In this document: in pieces, positions 1 through 8,249 of the stretch
Numbering within the stretch: position 1 is the first letter of the stretch
Layout: each line of letters opens with the position of its first letter
Assembly: GCA_963974055.1 (NCBI GenBank)
Contig: CAXBCP010000041.1
Span: 1 to 37,767, forward strand
Origin: CAXBCP01 sp963974055
Lineage (GTDB): Bacteria > Pseudomonadota > Alphaproteobacteria > MPNO01 > UBA830
Direction: 5' to 3'
Length of the DNA stretch: 37,767 nucleotides
Translations under genes and position numbers: made by a program
Notes under the pieces: generated by a model
Told to the model about the DNA's origin: nothing
What the model saw: the letters and a program-made list of their open reading frames with translations, nothing else
Databases searched by the model: none

Positions 1-722
1 GCGAGGATCTGGCTGAGAAAAAGTTTCGTCCGGTCGTTTTTCGGCATATCGAAAAATTCGGCGGGCGGCGCTTCCTCGATGATCTCGCCTTCGTCCATGA
101 ACACGACCCGGTCGGCGACGCGCCGGGCGAAACCCATTTCATGGGTGACCACCAGCATGGTCATGCCGGTGCCGGCCAGTTCGATCATGGTGTCGAGAAC
201 CTCCTTGATCATTTCCGGGTCGAGCGCCGATGTCGGCTCGTCGAACAGCATGATCTTCGGTTCCATGCACAGCGCCCGCGCGATCGCCACGCGCTGCTGC
301 TGGCCGCCCGAAAGCTGGCCGGGATACTTGTCCGCCTGTTCGGGGATGCGCACCCGGGCGAGATAGTCGCGGGCCAGCGCGTCGGCGTCGGCGGCGGCCA
401 TGCCGCGCACCCAGACCGGCGCCAGGGTGCAGTTTTCGAGCACCGTCAGATGCGGGAACAGGTTGAAATGCTGGAACACCATCCCGACTTCGGACCGGAT
501 GCGTTCGATGTTTTTTACATCCCGCGTCAGTTCGATGCCGTCGACCGCGATGGTGCCGCGCTGATGGTCTTCGAGCCGGTTGATGCAGCGGATCAGGGTG
601 GACTTGCCCGACCCCGACGGGCCGCAGATCACGATGCGCTCGCCCGCTTCGACATGGAGCGAGACGTCCTTGAGCGCATGGAACGCCCCGAACCATTTGT
701 GGAGATTGCGGATTTCAATCAT
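1..722 (-). CDS. aapP: Amino-acid ABC transporter ATP-binding protein AapP (3' end cut by window edge)
   Basis: ATPase subunit of the general L-amino-acid ABC importer; it hydrolyses ATP on the cytoplasmic face of the AapQM permease. About 240 codons are visible, starting MIEIRNLHKWFG. Walker A GPSGSGKST lies at residues 34-42, followed by the Q-loop region GMVFQHFNLFPHLT, signature LSGGQQQR, Walker B IMLFDEPTSALDPE and the H-loop VVTHEMGF. Polar-amino-acid ATPases are usually about 250-260 aa, so only the last few residues are missing beyond base 1. The ATG at 720-722 overlaps the TGA of aapM (ATGA), showing translational coupling and operon membership. Family assignment is firm; the substrate range (broad polar L-amino acids) is inferred from the aapJQMP context. 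Confidence 0.95.
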   Translation of the reverse strand, partial: MIEIRNLHKWFGAFHALKDVSLHVEAGERIVICGPSGSGKSTLIRCINRLEDHQRGTIAVDGIELTRDVKNIERIRSEVGMVFQHFNLFPHLTVLENCTLAPVWVRGMAAADADALARDYLARVRIPEQADKYPGQLSGGQQQRVAIARALCMEPKIMLFDEPTSALDPEMIKEVLDTMIELAGTGMTMLVVTHEMGFARRVADRVVFMDEGEIIEEAPPAEFFDMPKNDRTKLFLSQIL

Positions 723-1849
723 TTTCCGGTCGTCCTGTCGTGGCCGGCGGCGAGACGGCGTTCGAGCCACAGCGAATAGCGCGACATGGCAAAGCAGCTG
801 AGGAAGAAAAACAGCGCGACGAACAGGTAGGTTTCGGTCGCGAGGCCGCTCCACTTCGCATCCGCCAGCACGGCGCGCGCAATGCCGAGCGGATCGAGCA
901 GCCCGATAATCACCACCAGCGTCGAATCCTTGTACAGCCCGATAAAGACGTTGACGATGCCGGGGATGGAAATCCGCAGCGCCTGGGGCAGGGTGACTTT
1001 CCGGGTCGTCGCCCACCACGACAGGCCGAGCGCTTCGGCGGCCTCGAACTGGCCGCGCGGGATCGCCTGCAACCCGCCGCGCACCGCTTCGGCGATATAG
1101 GCGGCGGCGAACAGCGTGACCATGATGAGGACGCGCACCAGCAGGTCGAAGCTGGTGCCCGGCGGCAGGAAATAGTTCAGCATGGTCGATGCGACGAACA
1201 GCAGCGTGATCAGCGGCACGCCGCGGGCGAATTCGATGAACGTGGTGCAGACCAGGCGGATAACGGCGAGGCGGGACTGCCGCCCGAGGGCCAGCAGGAT
1301 GCCAAGCGGCAGCGAGGCGGAAATGCCGGTCACGCCGATGATCAGGGTCAGCATGAACCCGCCATACAGACCGGTCTCGACGACCGGCAGGCCGAACCCG
1401 CCATGGATCAGCCAGCCGGCGACGAACGGATAGGCGGCGGAGAACCACAGCAGCGCCCGGCGCCGCGGCAGACGGTCGAACAGGACCGGCGCCAGGGCGG
1501 CGAAAAGCAGGACAAAGGCCAGGTTCGGACGCCAGCGGAACGCTGCCGGATAGAACCCGTAGACGAACTGGTCGAGACGGGTGGCGACGACCGCCCAGCA
1601 GGCGCCGCTGTCGATGGCGCGGCAGGCCGTGCGCGAATCCGCCGAGACCACGGAATCGAAGATCATCCAGTCGGCGATAGCGGTCAGGAGAAGCCAGAGC
1701 AGCCCGAGGGTCACGACGGTCAGCGCCGTGCTGAAGACGGACGAGAACAGGTTGGCCCGCAGCCAGCCGACGATCCCCGCGGTCGACACGGGCGGCGGCA
1801 GGTCGGGATGTTCGCCGGGCGGGTAGGCGCGCAGGGACGGTGCGGTCAC
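719..1849 (-). CDS. aapM: Amino-acid ABC transporter permease AapM
   Basis: Inner-membrane permease of the Aap importer, 376 aa, pairing with AapQ. Its hydrophobic segments are interrupted by a periplasmic stretch (about residues 60-100), which is the enlarged N-terminal form typical of AapM/BztC rather than the small HisM type. The cytoplasmic ATPase-contact (EAA) loop reads EAAEALGLSWWATTRKVTLPQ, followed by AL-RISIPG. The start is a GTG at 1847-1849, two bases after the aapQ stop, and the stop overlaps the aapP ATG. An alternative start further in is possible because GTG was chosen on spacing alone. Confidence 0.93.
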   Translation of the reverse strand: MTAPSLRAYPPGEHPDLPPPVSTAGIVGWLRANLFSSVFSTALTVVTLGLLWLLLTAIADWMIFDSVVSADSRTACRAIDSGACWAVVATRLDQFVYGFYPAAFRWRPNLAFVLLFAALAPVLFDRLPRRRALLWFSAAYPFVAGWLIHGGFGLPVVETGLYGGFMLTLIIGVTGISASLPLGILLALGRQSRLAVIRLVCTTFIEFARGVPLITLLFVASTMLNYFLPPGTSFDLLVRVLIMVTLFAAAYIAEAVRGGLQAIPRGQFEAAEALGLSWWATTRKVTLPQALRISIPGIVNVFIGLYKDSTLVVIIGLLDPLGIARAVLADAKWSGLATETYLFVALFFFLSCFAMSRYSLWLERRLAAGHDRTTGK

Positions 1850-1851
1850 GG

Positions 1852-3069
1852 TCAGCGCTCCACCAGCCGGGTGCGGCGGTTATACAGGTTCATGAGCCCG
1901 GACATGGACAGCGACACCGCCAGGTAGATCAGCATCACCAGCAGCATGGCCTCCATTTCGCGCCCCGTCTGGGTCAGGGTGATGCCGCCGAGCGTCGCGA
2001 CCAGGTCCATGTAGCCGATGGCGATGGCGAGCGACGAGTTCTTCATCAGGTCGAGATAGGACGACGTCAGCGGCGGCACGATCACCCGCATCGCCTGGGG
2101 CAGGACGACGAGCTTCATTGTCCGCCGTGGGCTGAGCCCGAGCGCGCGGGCGGCATCCCTCTGTCCGCGGTCGACCGCCAGAATGCCGGCGCGCACGTTT
2201 TCGGCGATGAAACCGGACGTGTAGAACGCGAGCGCGCCGGTGAGCGCCACGAATTCGGGGATCAGGGTCAGCCCGCCCTGGAAATTGAATCCGCGCAGCG
2301 CCGGGCGGTCGAGCGCGACCGGCCCGCCGGCGGCGGCGAACGCGACGGCGGTGACGCCGCAGACAAGAAGACTCCCGTATCCGAAGACGGCCGGCCGCGT
2401 GCCGGTTTCCGCCTGTATCCGGCGGGCGCGGCGACACAGCATCCATGCGCCGATTGCAGCCGCCGAGAAAGCCGCCGCGACGATCCAGAACCCCGGCTGG
2501 AGCACCGGGGCGGGGACGTAGAATCCCCGGTTCGACAGAAAGACCGATCCGCCGAAGGACAGCGCCTGGCGCGGATGGGGCAGGGCGTTGATGATGATGC
2601 CGTGGCACAGCAGGATCAGCAGCAGGACCGGCGTGTTGCGGGTGAATTCGACATAGGCATAGGCGAGCCGCGACACCAGCCAGTTATCTGACAGCCGCAG
2701 CACGCCGACGGCGAAGCCAAGGACCGTCGCCAGCACGATGCCGACGACGGCGACCAGCCCGGTATTGATCAGCCCGACCATGGCCGCCCGCAGGTGGCTG
2801 TTCTGGTTGGTATAGGCGATCAGGGTCTGGTTGATGTCGTATCCCGCCGGCAGCTTCCACAGGAAGCTGAAGCCGAAGGTCTTGTCGAGGGCGGCGAAAT
2901 TCGCCGCGACATTGCCGAGCAGCCAGGCGAGGACGGCGCAGAGGACGAGCATCGCCAGTATCTGAATGCCGGCCGCCCGCAGCTTTTCGTCCCGCCATGG
3001 CGACGGGCGGCCGGTCGGGATCGGGGCGGTCACGGGGGCGGTCACGGGGTCGCTCACGGGTGCGCTCAC
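1852..3069 (-). CDS. aapQ: Amino-acid ABC transporter permease AapQ
   Basis: Inner-membrane permease partner of AapM, about 405 aa, with the long form seen in AapQ/BztB. A first membrane helix near residues 35-55 (LAMLVLCAVLAWLLG) is followed by a periplasmic region containing TNQNSHLRAAMVGLINT and a C-terminal permease core. The EAA-type loop reads DAARALGLSPRRTMKLVVLPQ. The N-terminus is encoded by a 12-bp tandem repeat that places in-frame GTG codons at 3067-3069, 3055-3057, 3043-3045 and 3031-3033, so the true start is uncertain. The outermost is listed because it leaves only 24 bases to aapJ. Function by family and operon is secure; the first 12 or so residues are not. Confidence 0.92.
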   Translation of the reverse strand: MSAPVSDPVTAPVTAPIPTGRPSPWRDEKLRAAGIQILAMLVLCAVLAWLLGNVAANFAALDKTFGFSFLWKLPAGYDINQTLIAYTNQNSHLRAAMVGLINTGLVAVVGIVLATVLGFAVGVLRLSDNWLVSRLAYAYVEFTRNTPVLLLILLCHGIIINALPHPRQALSFGGSVFLSNRGFYVPAPVLQPGFWIVAAAFSAAAIGAWMLCRRARRIQAETGTRPAVFGYGSLLVCGVTAVAFAAAGGPVALDRPALRGFNFQGGLTLIPEFVALTGALAFYTSGFIAENVRAGILAVDRGQRDAARALGLSPRRTMKLVVLPQAMRVIVPPLTSSYLDLMKNSSLAIAIGYMDLVATLGGITLTQTGREMEAMLLVMLIYLAVSLSMSGLMNLYNRRTRLVER

Positions 3070-3073
3070 GGGG
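3022..3073. repeat. 12-bp tandem repeat over the aapQ start
   Basis: About four imperfect copies of GGGGGCGGTCAC (plus-strand sense) run through this stretch. Read on the minus strand each copy encodes the tetrapeptide P-V-T/S-A/D and supplies an in-frame GTG. It is a multiple of three, so copy-number changes would add or remove four residues without a frameshift. Confidence 0.8.
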
Positions 3074-3093
3074 GCGGGCGCATGCCGCGCCGG

Positions 3094-4119
3094 TTACCGG
3101 AAGGGCGGCGCATACATCAGCCCGCCGTTTTTCCACTGGTCGTTCAGGCCGCGGGCAAGGCCGAGCGGCGTCTCCGGGCCGAGATTGCGGGCGAATATCT
3201 CGCCGTAATTGCCGACCTGGGCGATGACGCTGACGGCCCAGTCGGGCGCCAGGCCGAGCGCGGCGCGTCCCTGCAGTTCCTCAGCGCCGAGCAGGCGGCG
3301 GACCTCCGGATTGGTCGCCGTGCCCGCCAGTTTCTTCACGTTGGCGGCGGTCACGCCGAATTCCTCCGCCGCGATCAGCGCGTTCAGCGTCCAGCGCACG
3401 ATATCGGCCCACTGGTCGTCGCCCTGGCGGACGACGGGCCCGAGGGGCTCCTTGGAGATGATTTCCGGCAGGACCAGATGCGCGTCGGGCCTGTCGGTGG
3501 CGGCGCGGGTCGCCGCCAGCCCCGACGCGTCGGTGGTATAGACGTCGCAGCGCCCGGCGAGATAGTTCGTCAGCGCTTCGCTGGTGGTCTCAATCGGCAC
3601 GGCCTTGTAGGTCATCCTGTGGATGCGGAAATAGTCGGCGAGGTTCAGCTCCGTCGTCGTTCCGGTCTGGATGCAGACGGAGGCGCCGCCGAGATCGTGC
3701 GCCGAGGCGACGCCGAGGGCTTTCGGCACCATGAAGCCCTGGCCGTCATAGTAATTGACGCCGGCAAAGGTGAGCTGAAGATCGGCGTCGCGGCTGAAGG
3801 TCCAGGTCGTGTTGCGCGACAGCAGGTCGATCTCGCGGGACCGCAGGGCGGTGAAGCGGGTCTTGCCGGTCAGGTTGGCATATTTGACGCTGCCGGCATC
3901 GCCGAACAGGGCGGCGGCGACGGCGCGGCAGAAATCCACGTCGAAGCCGCGCCAGACGCCCTTGTCGTCAGGGGCGGCGAAACCGACGACGCCGGTATTG
4001 ATGCCGCATTTCAGATGGCCGCGCGCCCGCACGGTATCGAGCGTGCCGGCCGCCGCAACGCCGGTTCCCCAGGCGGCGAGGCAGGCCAGCCCGGCCGCAA
4101 GCGAGAATAATTGTTTCAT
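3094..4119 (-). CDS. aapJ: Periplasmic amino-acid-binding protein AapJ
   Basis: Periplasmic solute-binding protein of the Aap system, 341 aa, the normal size for AapJ/BztA and longer than single-substrate HisJ/GlnH proteins. A signal peptide (MKQLFSLAAGLACLAAWGTG, with cleavage likely after VAAA near residue 24) precedes the mature start GTLDTVRARGHLKCGIN. Family motifs include GFDVDFCRAVAAALFGD, LLSRNTTWTFSRD and EIISKEPLGPVVRQGDDQW. It is the first gene of the aapJQMP operon. The promoter should lie in the 76 bases up to the next gene or inside it; I could not identify a clear -35/-10 pair there. Confidence 0.96.
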   Translation of the reverse strand: MKQLFSLAAGLACLAAWGTGVAAAGTLDTVRARGHLKCGINTGVVGFAAPDDKGVWRGFDVDFCRAVAAALFGDAGSVKYANLTGKTRFTALRSREIDLLSRNTTWTFSRDADLQLTFAGVNYYDGQGFMVPKALGVASAHDLGGASVCIQTGTTTELNLADYFRIHRMTYKAVPIETTSEALTNYLAGRCDVYTTDASGLAATRAATDRPDAHLVLPEIISKEPLGPVVRQGDDQWADIVRWTLNALIAAEEFGVTAANVKKLAGTATNPEVRRLLGAEELQGRAALGLAPDWAVSVIAQVGNYGEIFARNLGPETPLGLARGLNDQWKNGGLMYAPPFR

Positions 4120-4195
4120 ACCGGGCGCTCCCTGTCCGTTTTCGCTGGTCCGGGAAGTTTACAGAATCCGTCGCAAAGCGCCACGCGAACCGGAA

Positions 4196-5188
4196 TTACG
4201 CCGCCGCGGCGAAGCGGGCGCGGTCATGGGGCTGCATGAGCAGGTTCTCCGGGCCGCGCGGAATGATGCCGTCCCAGCCGATGGGACCGGCTTTTCCGAA
4301 ACTGCCGGCCTTCATGCCCTCGATATCGCTGACATCGGATATCCCCGGGGTCTGGTACAGCTCGCGCAGGTAGTTCGACAGGTTCGGGTAATCGACAATG
4401 CGCCGGAGATTGCAGCGATAGCCGACGAAATAGACCGGGTCGAAGCGGATCAGGTTGGGGTATAGCCGCCAGTCCGCCTCGGTCTGCCGGTTGCCGATCA
4501 GGTAGCGCTGCCGTCCGAGGCGTTCCTCGAGCGCGTCGAGCGCATCGAACAGGTTCCCGAACGCGGCGTCATAGGCGGCCTGGGTCGTCGACCTGCCGCA
4601 CTTGTTCACGCCGTCATTGATATTGTCGAGCACGAAGGCGTTCATCGCGTCGATTTCGTCGCGCAGTTCGTCGGGACACAGAACCGGCGTCGGCGGCGCG
4701 ATACCGGCGAAAGCGGTATCGAACATGCGGATGATCTCGGACGATTCATTGCTGACGACGGTCCGGGTTCTGGAATCCCACAGGGTCGGCACCGTCACCC
4801 GGGTCGTGCAGGCGGGATCCGACAGGGTATAGACTTCATGCAGCCAGTTGGCGGTATGGCTGGTGCCCGGGATGCGCTGGCCGGCCTCGCGGAAGCCCCA
4901 GCCCTGTCCGCCGACTTTCTGTTCGGTGTCGACCAGCGCGACGTCGTTTTCGAGCTTCTTGAGCGTGCGGTAGAGGACCGCGCGATGGGCCCAGGGGCAA
5001 CTGGTCGCGGCATACAGGACATAGCGGCCGGATTCCGCGTTGAATCCGTCCGTGCCGGTCGGGCCGGCGCTGCCGTCGGCGGTGACCCAGTTGCGGAACT
5101 GCGACGGCTGCTTCACGTAGGTGCCGTTGCCGTCATGCTCCGTCAGGAATTCCTCGTTCGTCCAGACGCCGTCCTGTAAGTGCCCCAT
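4196..5188 (-). CDS. Glutathionyl-hydroquinone reductase (YqjG/PcpF/Ecm4 type GST)
   Basis: 330 aa. Enzymes of this family are cytosolic Xi-class glutathione transferases that use glutathione to reduce S-glutathionyl-hydroquinones. The thioredoxin-like N-terminal part carries the diagnostic motif SCPWAHR with catalytic Cys64, followed by the GWGF and NESSEIIRMFDTAF motifs. The helical C-terminal domain has the characteristic DNINDGVNKCGRSTTQ-AYD and the tyrosine-rich RFDPVYFVGYRCNLRRI. Length matches the family. It is transcribed in the same direction as aapJ but separated by 76 bases and probably independent. The physiological quinone substrate cannot be read from the sequence; a role in detoxifying aromatic-catabolism quinones would fit the aromatic genes 20 kb away, but that is inference. 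Confidence 0.93.
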   Translation of the reverse strand: MGHLQDGVWTNEEFLTEHDGNGTYVKQPSQFRNWVTADGSAGPTGTDGFNAESGRYVLYAATSCPWAHRAVLYRTLKKLENDVALVDTEQKVGGQGWGFREAGQRIPGTSHTANWLHEVYTLSDPACTTRVTVPTLWDSRTRTVVSNESSEIIRMFDTAFAGIAPPTPVLCPDELRDEIDAMNAFVLDNINDGVNKCGRSTTQAAYDAAFGNLFDALDALEERLGRQRYLIGNRQTEADWRLYPNLIRFDPVYFVGYRCNLRRIVDYPNLSNYLRELYQTPGISDVSDIEGMKAGSFGKAGPIGWDGIIPRGPENLLMQPHDRARFAAAA

Positions 5189-5252
5189 ATCGATCTTTTA
5201 TCCCGGTTTCCTGTTATCGCCGACGGAGGCCGGCATGTTATTCGTCGGCGCG

Positions 5253-6416
5253 TTATTTCACGTCTTCGAAAAGCTTGTCGACGTTTTCGATGGGCGCGGG
5301 CGCGCCCTTGCGCAGTTCCTCGGCCCGTCTCTGACGCCATGCGGACCGCATCGCCGCATAGTAATCGACCGATCCCTTTTTCAGTTCTGCGACCTCGTCG
5401 AGGAATTCTTCGCGCTTCACGACGATCTCGGACGCTTTCAGATACATCCGGGTCTCGAGATCGAGGACGTAGGCGGTCGGGTTGAGGAACGAATCCACGC
5501 CCGAACCGACGGCGTCGCGGATTGTCGACGGGCCGAAAAACGGCAATACGAGATACGGTCCCGATCCCAGGCCGTAGCTGTGCAGGGTCTGGCCGAAATC
5601 CGCCGGGTGCTGCTTCAGGTCGATTTCCTCGGCGACTTCGAAAAAACCGAACAGGCCGATCGTGGAATTCACCACGAACCGGCCGACCGACACGCCGGCA
5701 TTCTCCAGGTCGCCCTGGAGAAGGTCGTTTATGGCGACGACGGGCTCGTTCAGGTTCTCGAAGAAATTGCGCCCCATTTCGCGCAGGGTTTCCGGCAGGA
5801 TGAACCGATAGGCCTGCGCCACCGGCACCAGCAGATAGGTGTCGAGAAAATCGTTGAGCCCGAACATCAGGCGGTTGAACCCTTCGAGCGGATCGTCGTC
5901 CGTATCCGCGGCGATCGGTCCGACGTCGCCCTTGGGTGCTGGCGGTTCCGGTTGCGGCGCCTGCGGCGCGGCGCGGACCACGGGGGGCGCGCGGATCGGC
6001 GGGAAGGGATTGGCGAACGTGCTTGCCATCGCCGGAAAGGCGGTGGACAGGTTCTGGACGATATCGTCTTTCAGCTCGGGCGCCGCCTGAAAGGCCGCGT
6101 TCGCGGCCTCGGCCGCATTCGCGGGGTTGCGGGATATGGCATCCATCACCGCCTGGGCGATCATCGACGAATAGACCTGGCGGTTCATGGCGCCGGTGAT
6201 GGCGGCCATGTTCGGGTCCGTGGATATGATTTTCTGCTGTTCCGCACTGGCGCGCCAGGTGGCGGCGGACTGGTTGATCCGGCTCTGTATGTCGGCGGGA
6301 ATGGCGGCGCGCGCCGCCGGGATGCCGGCGAGAATAACGGACAGGAACAAGGCGGCGAAAACGGCGGCCGCCGCGCAAGAGACGCGTTTCGCCAACTGGT
6401 TCGTCGGTGACGTCAT
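5253..6416 (-). CDS. MlaA/VacJ-family protein with N-terminal extension, no lipobox
   Basis: 387 aa from the ATG at 6414-6416 (MTSPTNQLAKRVS); an upstream ATG at 6453-6455 would add 13 residues and put the signal peptide too far in. The N-terminus is a Sec signal peptide ending near IPAARA with no L-x-G-C lipobox. About 110 residues of helical, Ala/Asn-rich sequence follow (AAITGAMNRQVYSSMIAQ, NPANAAEAANAAFQAAP), then a Pro-rich linker near 140-165. The C-terminal 220 residues are a clear MlaA domain: DPLEGFNRLMFGLNDFLD, NFFENLNEPVVAINDLLQGD, FGFFEVAEEIDLKQHPADFGQTL, YLVLPFFGPSTIRDAVG. MlaA normally sits in the outer membrane and hands misplaced phospholipids to MlaC. No other mla gene is nearby. 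Assignment is firm; how this soluble-looking version is anchored is open. Confidence 0.88.
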   Translation of the reverse strand: MTSPTNQLAKRVSCAAAAVFAALFLSVILAGIPAARAAIPADIQSRINQSAATWRASAEQQKIISTDPNMAAITGAMNRQVYSSMIAQAVMDAISRNPANAAEAANAAFQAAPELKDDIVQNLSTAFPAMASTFANPFPPIRAPPVVRAAPQAPQPEPPAPKGDVGPIAADTDDDPLEGFNRLMFGLNDFLDTYLLVPVAQAYRFILPETLREMGRNFFENLNEPVVAINDLLQGDLENAGVSVGRFVVNSTIGLFGFFEVAEEIDLKQHPADFGQTLHSYGLGSGPYLVLPFFGPSTIRDAVGSGVDSFLNPTAYVLDLETRMYLKASEIVVKREEFLDEVAELKKGSVDYYAAMRSAWRQRRAEELRKGAPAPIENVDKLFEDVK

Positions 6417-6604
6417 TAACCCCAATAGTCCCCATCGCAGCGTTGAAGCGCGCACGTTCTCCGCATCGCTGGCAAGGGTTTAGCACAAATAAGAGCGAAT
6501 TCTCAAAGGTTTGGATCGGCGGCAGGGGCCATGACGGACGCCCGATACCGCCAATGTCCGTTTCACCGCCCTCAACCGTGCCGGTATCGTTCAGAAAGCC
6601 TTAA

Positions 6605-6626
6605 CCCCGAGCGTCAATACTCGGGG
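6605..6626 (+). promoter_or_regulatory. Hairpin in the 5' region of the 86-aa gene
   Basis: A perfect 7-bp inverted repeat (CCCCGAG / CTCGGGG) with an 8-base loop lies 28 bases before the ATG of the following small gene and is not inside any convincing gene. It is not followed by a T tract, so a leader structure or protein-binding site is more likely than a terminator. The role is inferred. Confidence 0.4.
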
Positions 6627-6653
6627 CCTGAATTTAATAGCGGGAAGCCTGCG

Positions 6654-6914
6654 ATGACGCATTTTCTGTCTACTGAAGAGAACCCCGACGGCTACAAGCT
6701 TGAAGACATTCTTTCGATCGTTCGCCAGGACGTGATCACGCGTGCCGGCCTGATCGCAAGCGACAAGCGGCCCGAGGCCCGCAAGGTTCTGGCCAACAAC
6801 ATGCATATCCTTCAGAAACTGACGGAATGCATCGATCTTGCCGAGGATTCGACCAACGTGCTCAACCGGTCGTTCGGCCAGGGCGGGTCGGAACCGCGGA
6901 TCGGCGCCGCCTGA
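6654..6914 (+). CDS. Small uncharacterised protein, 86 aa
   Basis: The product, starting MTHFLSTEENPDGYKLEDIL, is hydrophilic, mostly helical in appearance, with no signal peptide or membrane segment. I chose the ATG at 6654 because a GGGAAG ribosome-binding site sits about 7 bases upstream and the upstream in-frame stretch (from 6531) looks non-coding. The central part (IVRQDVITRAGLIASDKRPE, then ARKVLANNMHILQKLTECID) suggests a helical bundle. I do not recognise the family and assign no function. It stands alone between genes on the opposite strand and has its own hairpin-bearing 5' region. Confidence 0.75.
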   Translation: MTHFLSTEENPDGYKLEDILSIVRQDVITRAGLIASDKRPEARKVLANNMHILQKLTECIDLAEDSTNVLNRSFGQGGSEPRIGAA

Positions 6915-6963
6915 ACCGGGACCTGCGAACCGGACCCTGAAAAACTTCCGGGACGGCGGGCTC

Positions 6964-7569
6964 TCAGCCCTCGTCTTCGACCCGGTGCCGGTTCAGGATC
7001 GGTATCTGGGTCATGCTGAACGCAAATGTCAGCCCCATCAGACCGAATACCTTGAACGTGACCCAGAAATCGGTGGTCTGCGTGCGCCAGACGATTTCGT
7101 TGACCACCGCCATGGCCAGGAAAAACAGGCCGAAATTCCGGGTGAGCTTGCGCCAGCCCGTATCGTCCATCGGCCAGGCGGAGCCCATCACCGGTTTCAG
7201 CAGGGTCTTGCCGAAGGCGAGCCCGATCAGCAGAACACCGCCGATCAGCGTCTGGACGATCGTCGGCTTCAGCTTGATGAAGGTATCGTCGTTCAGGGCC
7301 AGGGTCAGCCCGCCGAACACGCCGACGACGCCGGCGGTGATCAGGGGCATCAGGGGGACGCGCTTGTTGACCGCGAGGGAGACGGCGAGCGCGATGGCCG
7401 TCGCCGCCATCAGCGCCGCGGTGGCGACAAGCAGGTCCCAGCCCATATAGGCGGCGAAAAACACCACGATGGGTCCGTAATCGGAAAACGGCTTTACCCA
7501 GGCCTTTTCATCGGCGCCGGGCGATGCGTCGCGATCCGCCGGTTTCGTTCGTTCGATTTCATCTGACAT
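6964..7569 (-). CDS. yciB: Septation/membrane protein YciB (IspZ, IspA family)
   Basis: 201 aa integral inner-membrane protein of the intracellular-septation A family, implicated in envelope integrity and division in E. coli. About five hydrophobic segments follow a hydrophilic 25-residue N-terminus. Family hallmarks are visible: PFSDYGPIVVFFAAYM, GGLTLALNDDTFIKLKPTIV, LLKPVMG-AWPMDDTGWRKLT, FFLAMAVVNEIVWRTQTTDFW and VTFKVFGLMGLTFAF. Length matches the family. It converges with the preceding small gene and diverges from the polysaccharide-export gene. In many alphaproteobacteria yciB lies next to ftsY; that neighbour is not present here. Confidence 0.93.
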   Translation of the reverse strand: MSDEIERTKPADRDASPGADEKAWVKPFSDYGPIVVFFAAYMGWDLLVATAALMAATAIALAVSLAVNKRVPLMPLITAGVVGVFGGLTLALNDDTFIKLKPTIVQTLIGGVLLIGLAFGKTLLKPVMGSAWPMDDTGWRKLTRNFGLFFLAMAVVNEIVWRTQTTDFWVTFKVFGLMGLTFAFSMTQIPILNRHRVEDEG

Positions 7570-7621
7570 TTGTATCTCTTACCACGCCTCTGGAGGAAAC
7601 CACATAACCCTGTCGGGTTTA

Positions 7622-7644
7622 ACCGATCCTTAAGGCTAATCGGT
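7622..7644 (+). promoter_or_regulatory. Inverted repeat in divergent yciB / export-gene promoter region
   Basis: ACCGAT (7622-7627) and ATCGGT (7639-7644) form a 6-bp inverted repeat flanking the small palindrome CCTTAAGG. It lies in the 131-base space between two divergently transcribed genes, the only non-coding place for both promoters, so an operator is plausible. No regulator is identified. Confidence 0.3.
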
Positions 7645-7700
7645 AACCTTAACGGGATGTTGGACTCGACAGACGAATTGTTCGGGCGGGGGAGCCGGTA

Positions 7701-8249
7701 ATGCGTTTTTATTTCATGTTGGCCGTTATCATCGGCATGGCGGCGGGGGCCACGGCGGCCGAAAGTGCGGAACGCACGGAATCGGTCCGCGATATCTACA
7801 CCCTGGGCTCGGGCGACCGGGTTCGTGTCACCGTATTCGGCGAGAAAGATCTTTCCGGCGTTTTCGAGATCAGCGGCACCGGCGCGATCGCCTATCCGCT
7901 GATCGGCGAAGTCGAGGCCGGCGGCAAGACGATCCGCGAGCTTGAGAAATCGGTCGAGCTGAAACTGCGGAACGGCTATCTGCGCAAACCGCAGGTCTCC
8001 ATCGAAGTCACCAATTACCGGCCGTTCTATATCCTGGGCGAGGTCAATCGTCCCGGCAGCTATGCCTATGTCGAAGGCATGAAGATCGTCAACGCGGTCG
8101 CGATGAGCGGCGGCTTTACATACCGGGCGCGGAAGCAGCGCCTTATGGTGCGCCGCGCCGGTGCGCCGAAGGACAGCGAGTCCGAGGCGAGCCCGGACGA
8201 CCTTCTCTATCCCGGTGACGTGATCCGGGTCCCCGAGCGCTATTTCTAG
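7701..8249 (+). CDS. Short polysaccharide-export (Wza/OPX-like) periplasmic protein
   Basis: 182 aa. A signal peptide (MRFYFMLAVIIGMAAGATAA) lacks a lipobox cysteine, unlike Wza. Residues about 33-105 form the Poly_export domain (YTLGSGDRVRVTVFGEKDLS, then GAIAYPLIGEVEAGGKTIRELE), followed by one SLBB-like beta-grasp domain (FYILGEVNRPGSYAYVEGMK, AVAMSGGFTYRARK) and the closing LLYPGDVIRVPERYF. Wza is about 380 aa with an outer-membrane helix barrel; this minimal form lacks that C-terminal part and so cannot itself make the outer-membrane channel. No polymerase, Wzc kinase or glycosyltransferases are adjacent. A role in surface polysaccharide export follows from the family. Confidence 0.88.
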   Translation: MRFYFMLAVIIGMAAGATAAESAERTESVRDIYTLGSGDRVRVTVFGEKDLSGVFEISGTGAIAYPLIGEVEAGGKTIRELEKSVELKLRNGYLRKPQVSIEVTNYRPFYILGEVNRPGSYAYVEGMKIVNAVAMSGGFTYRARKQRLMVRRAGAPKDSESEASPDDLLYPGDVIRVPERYF

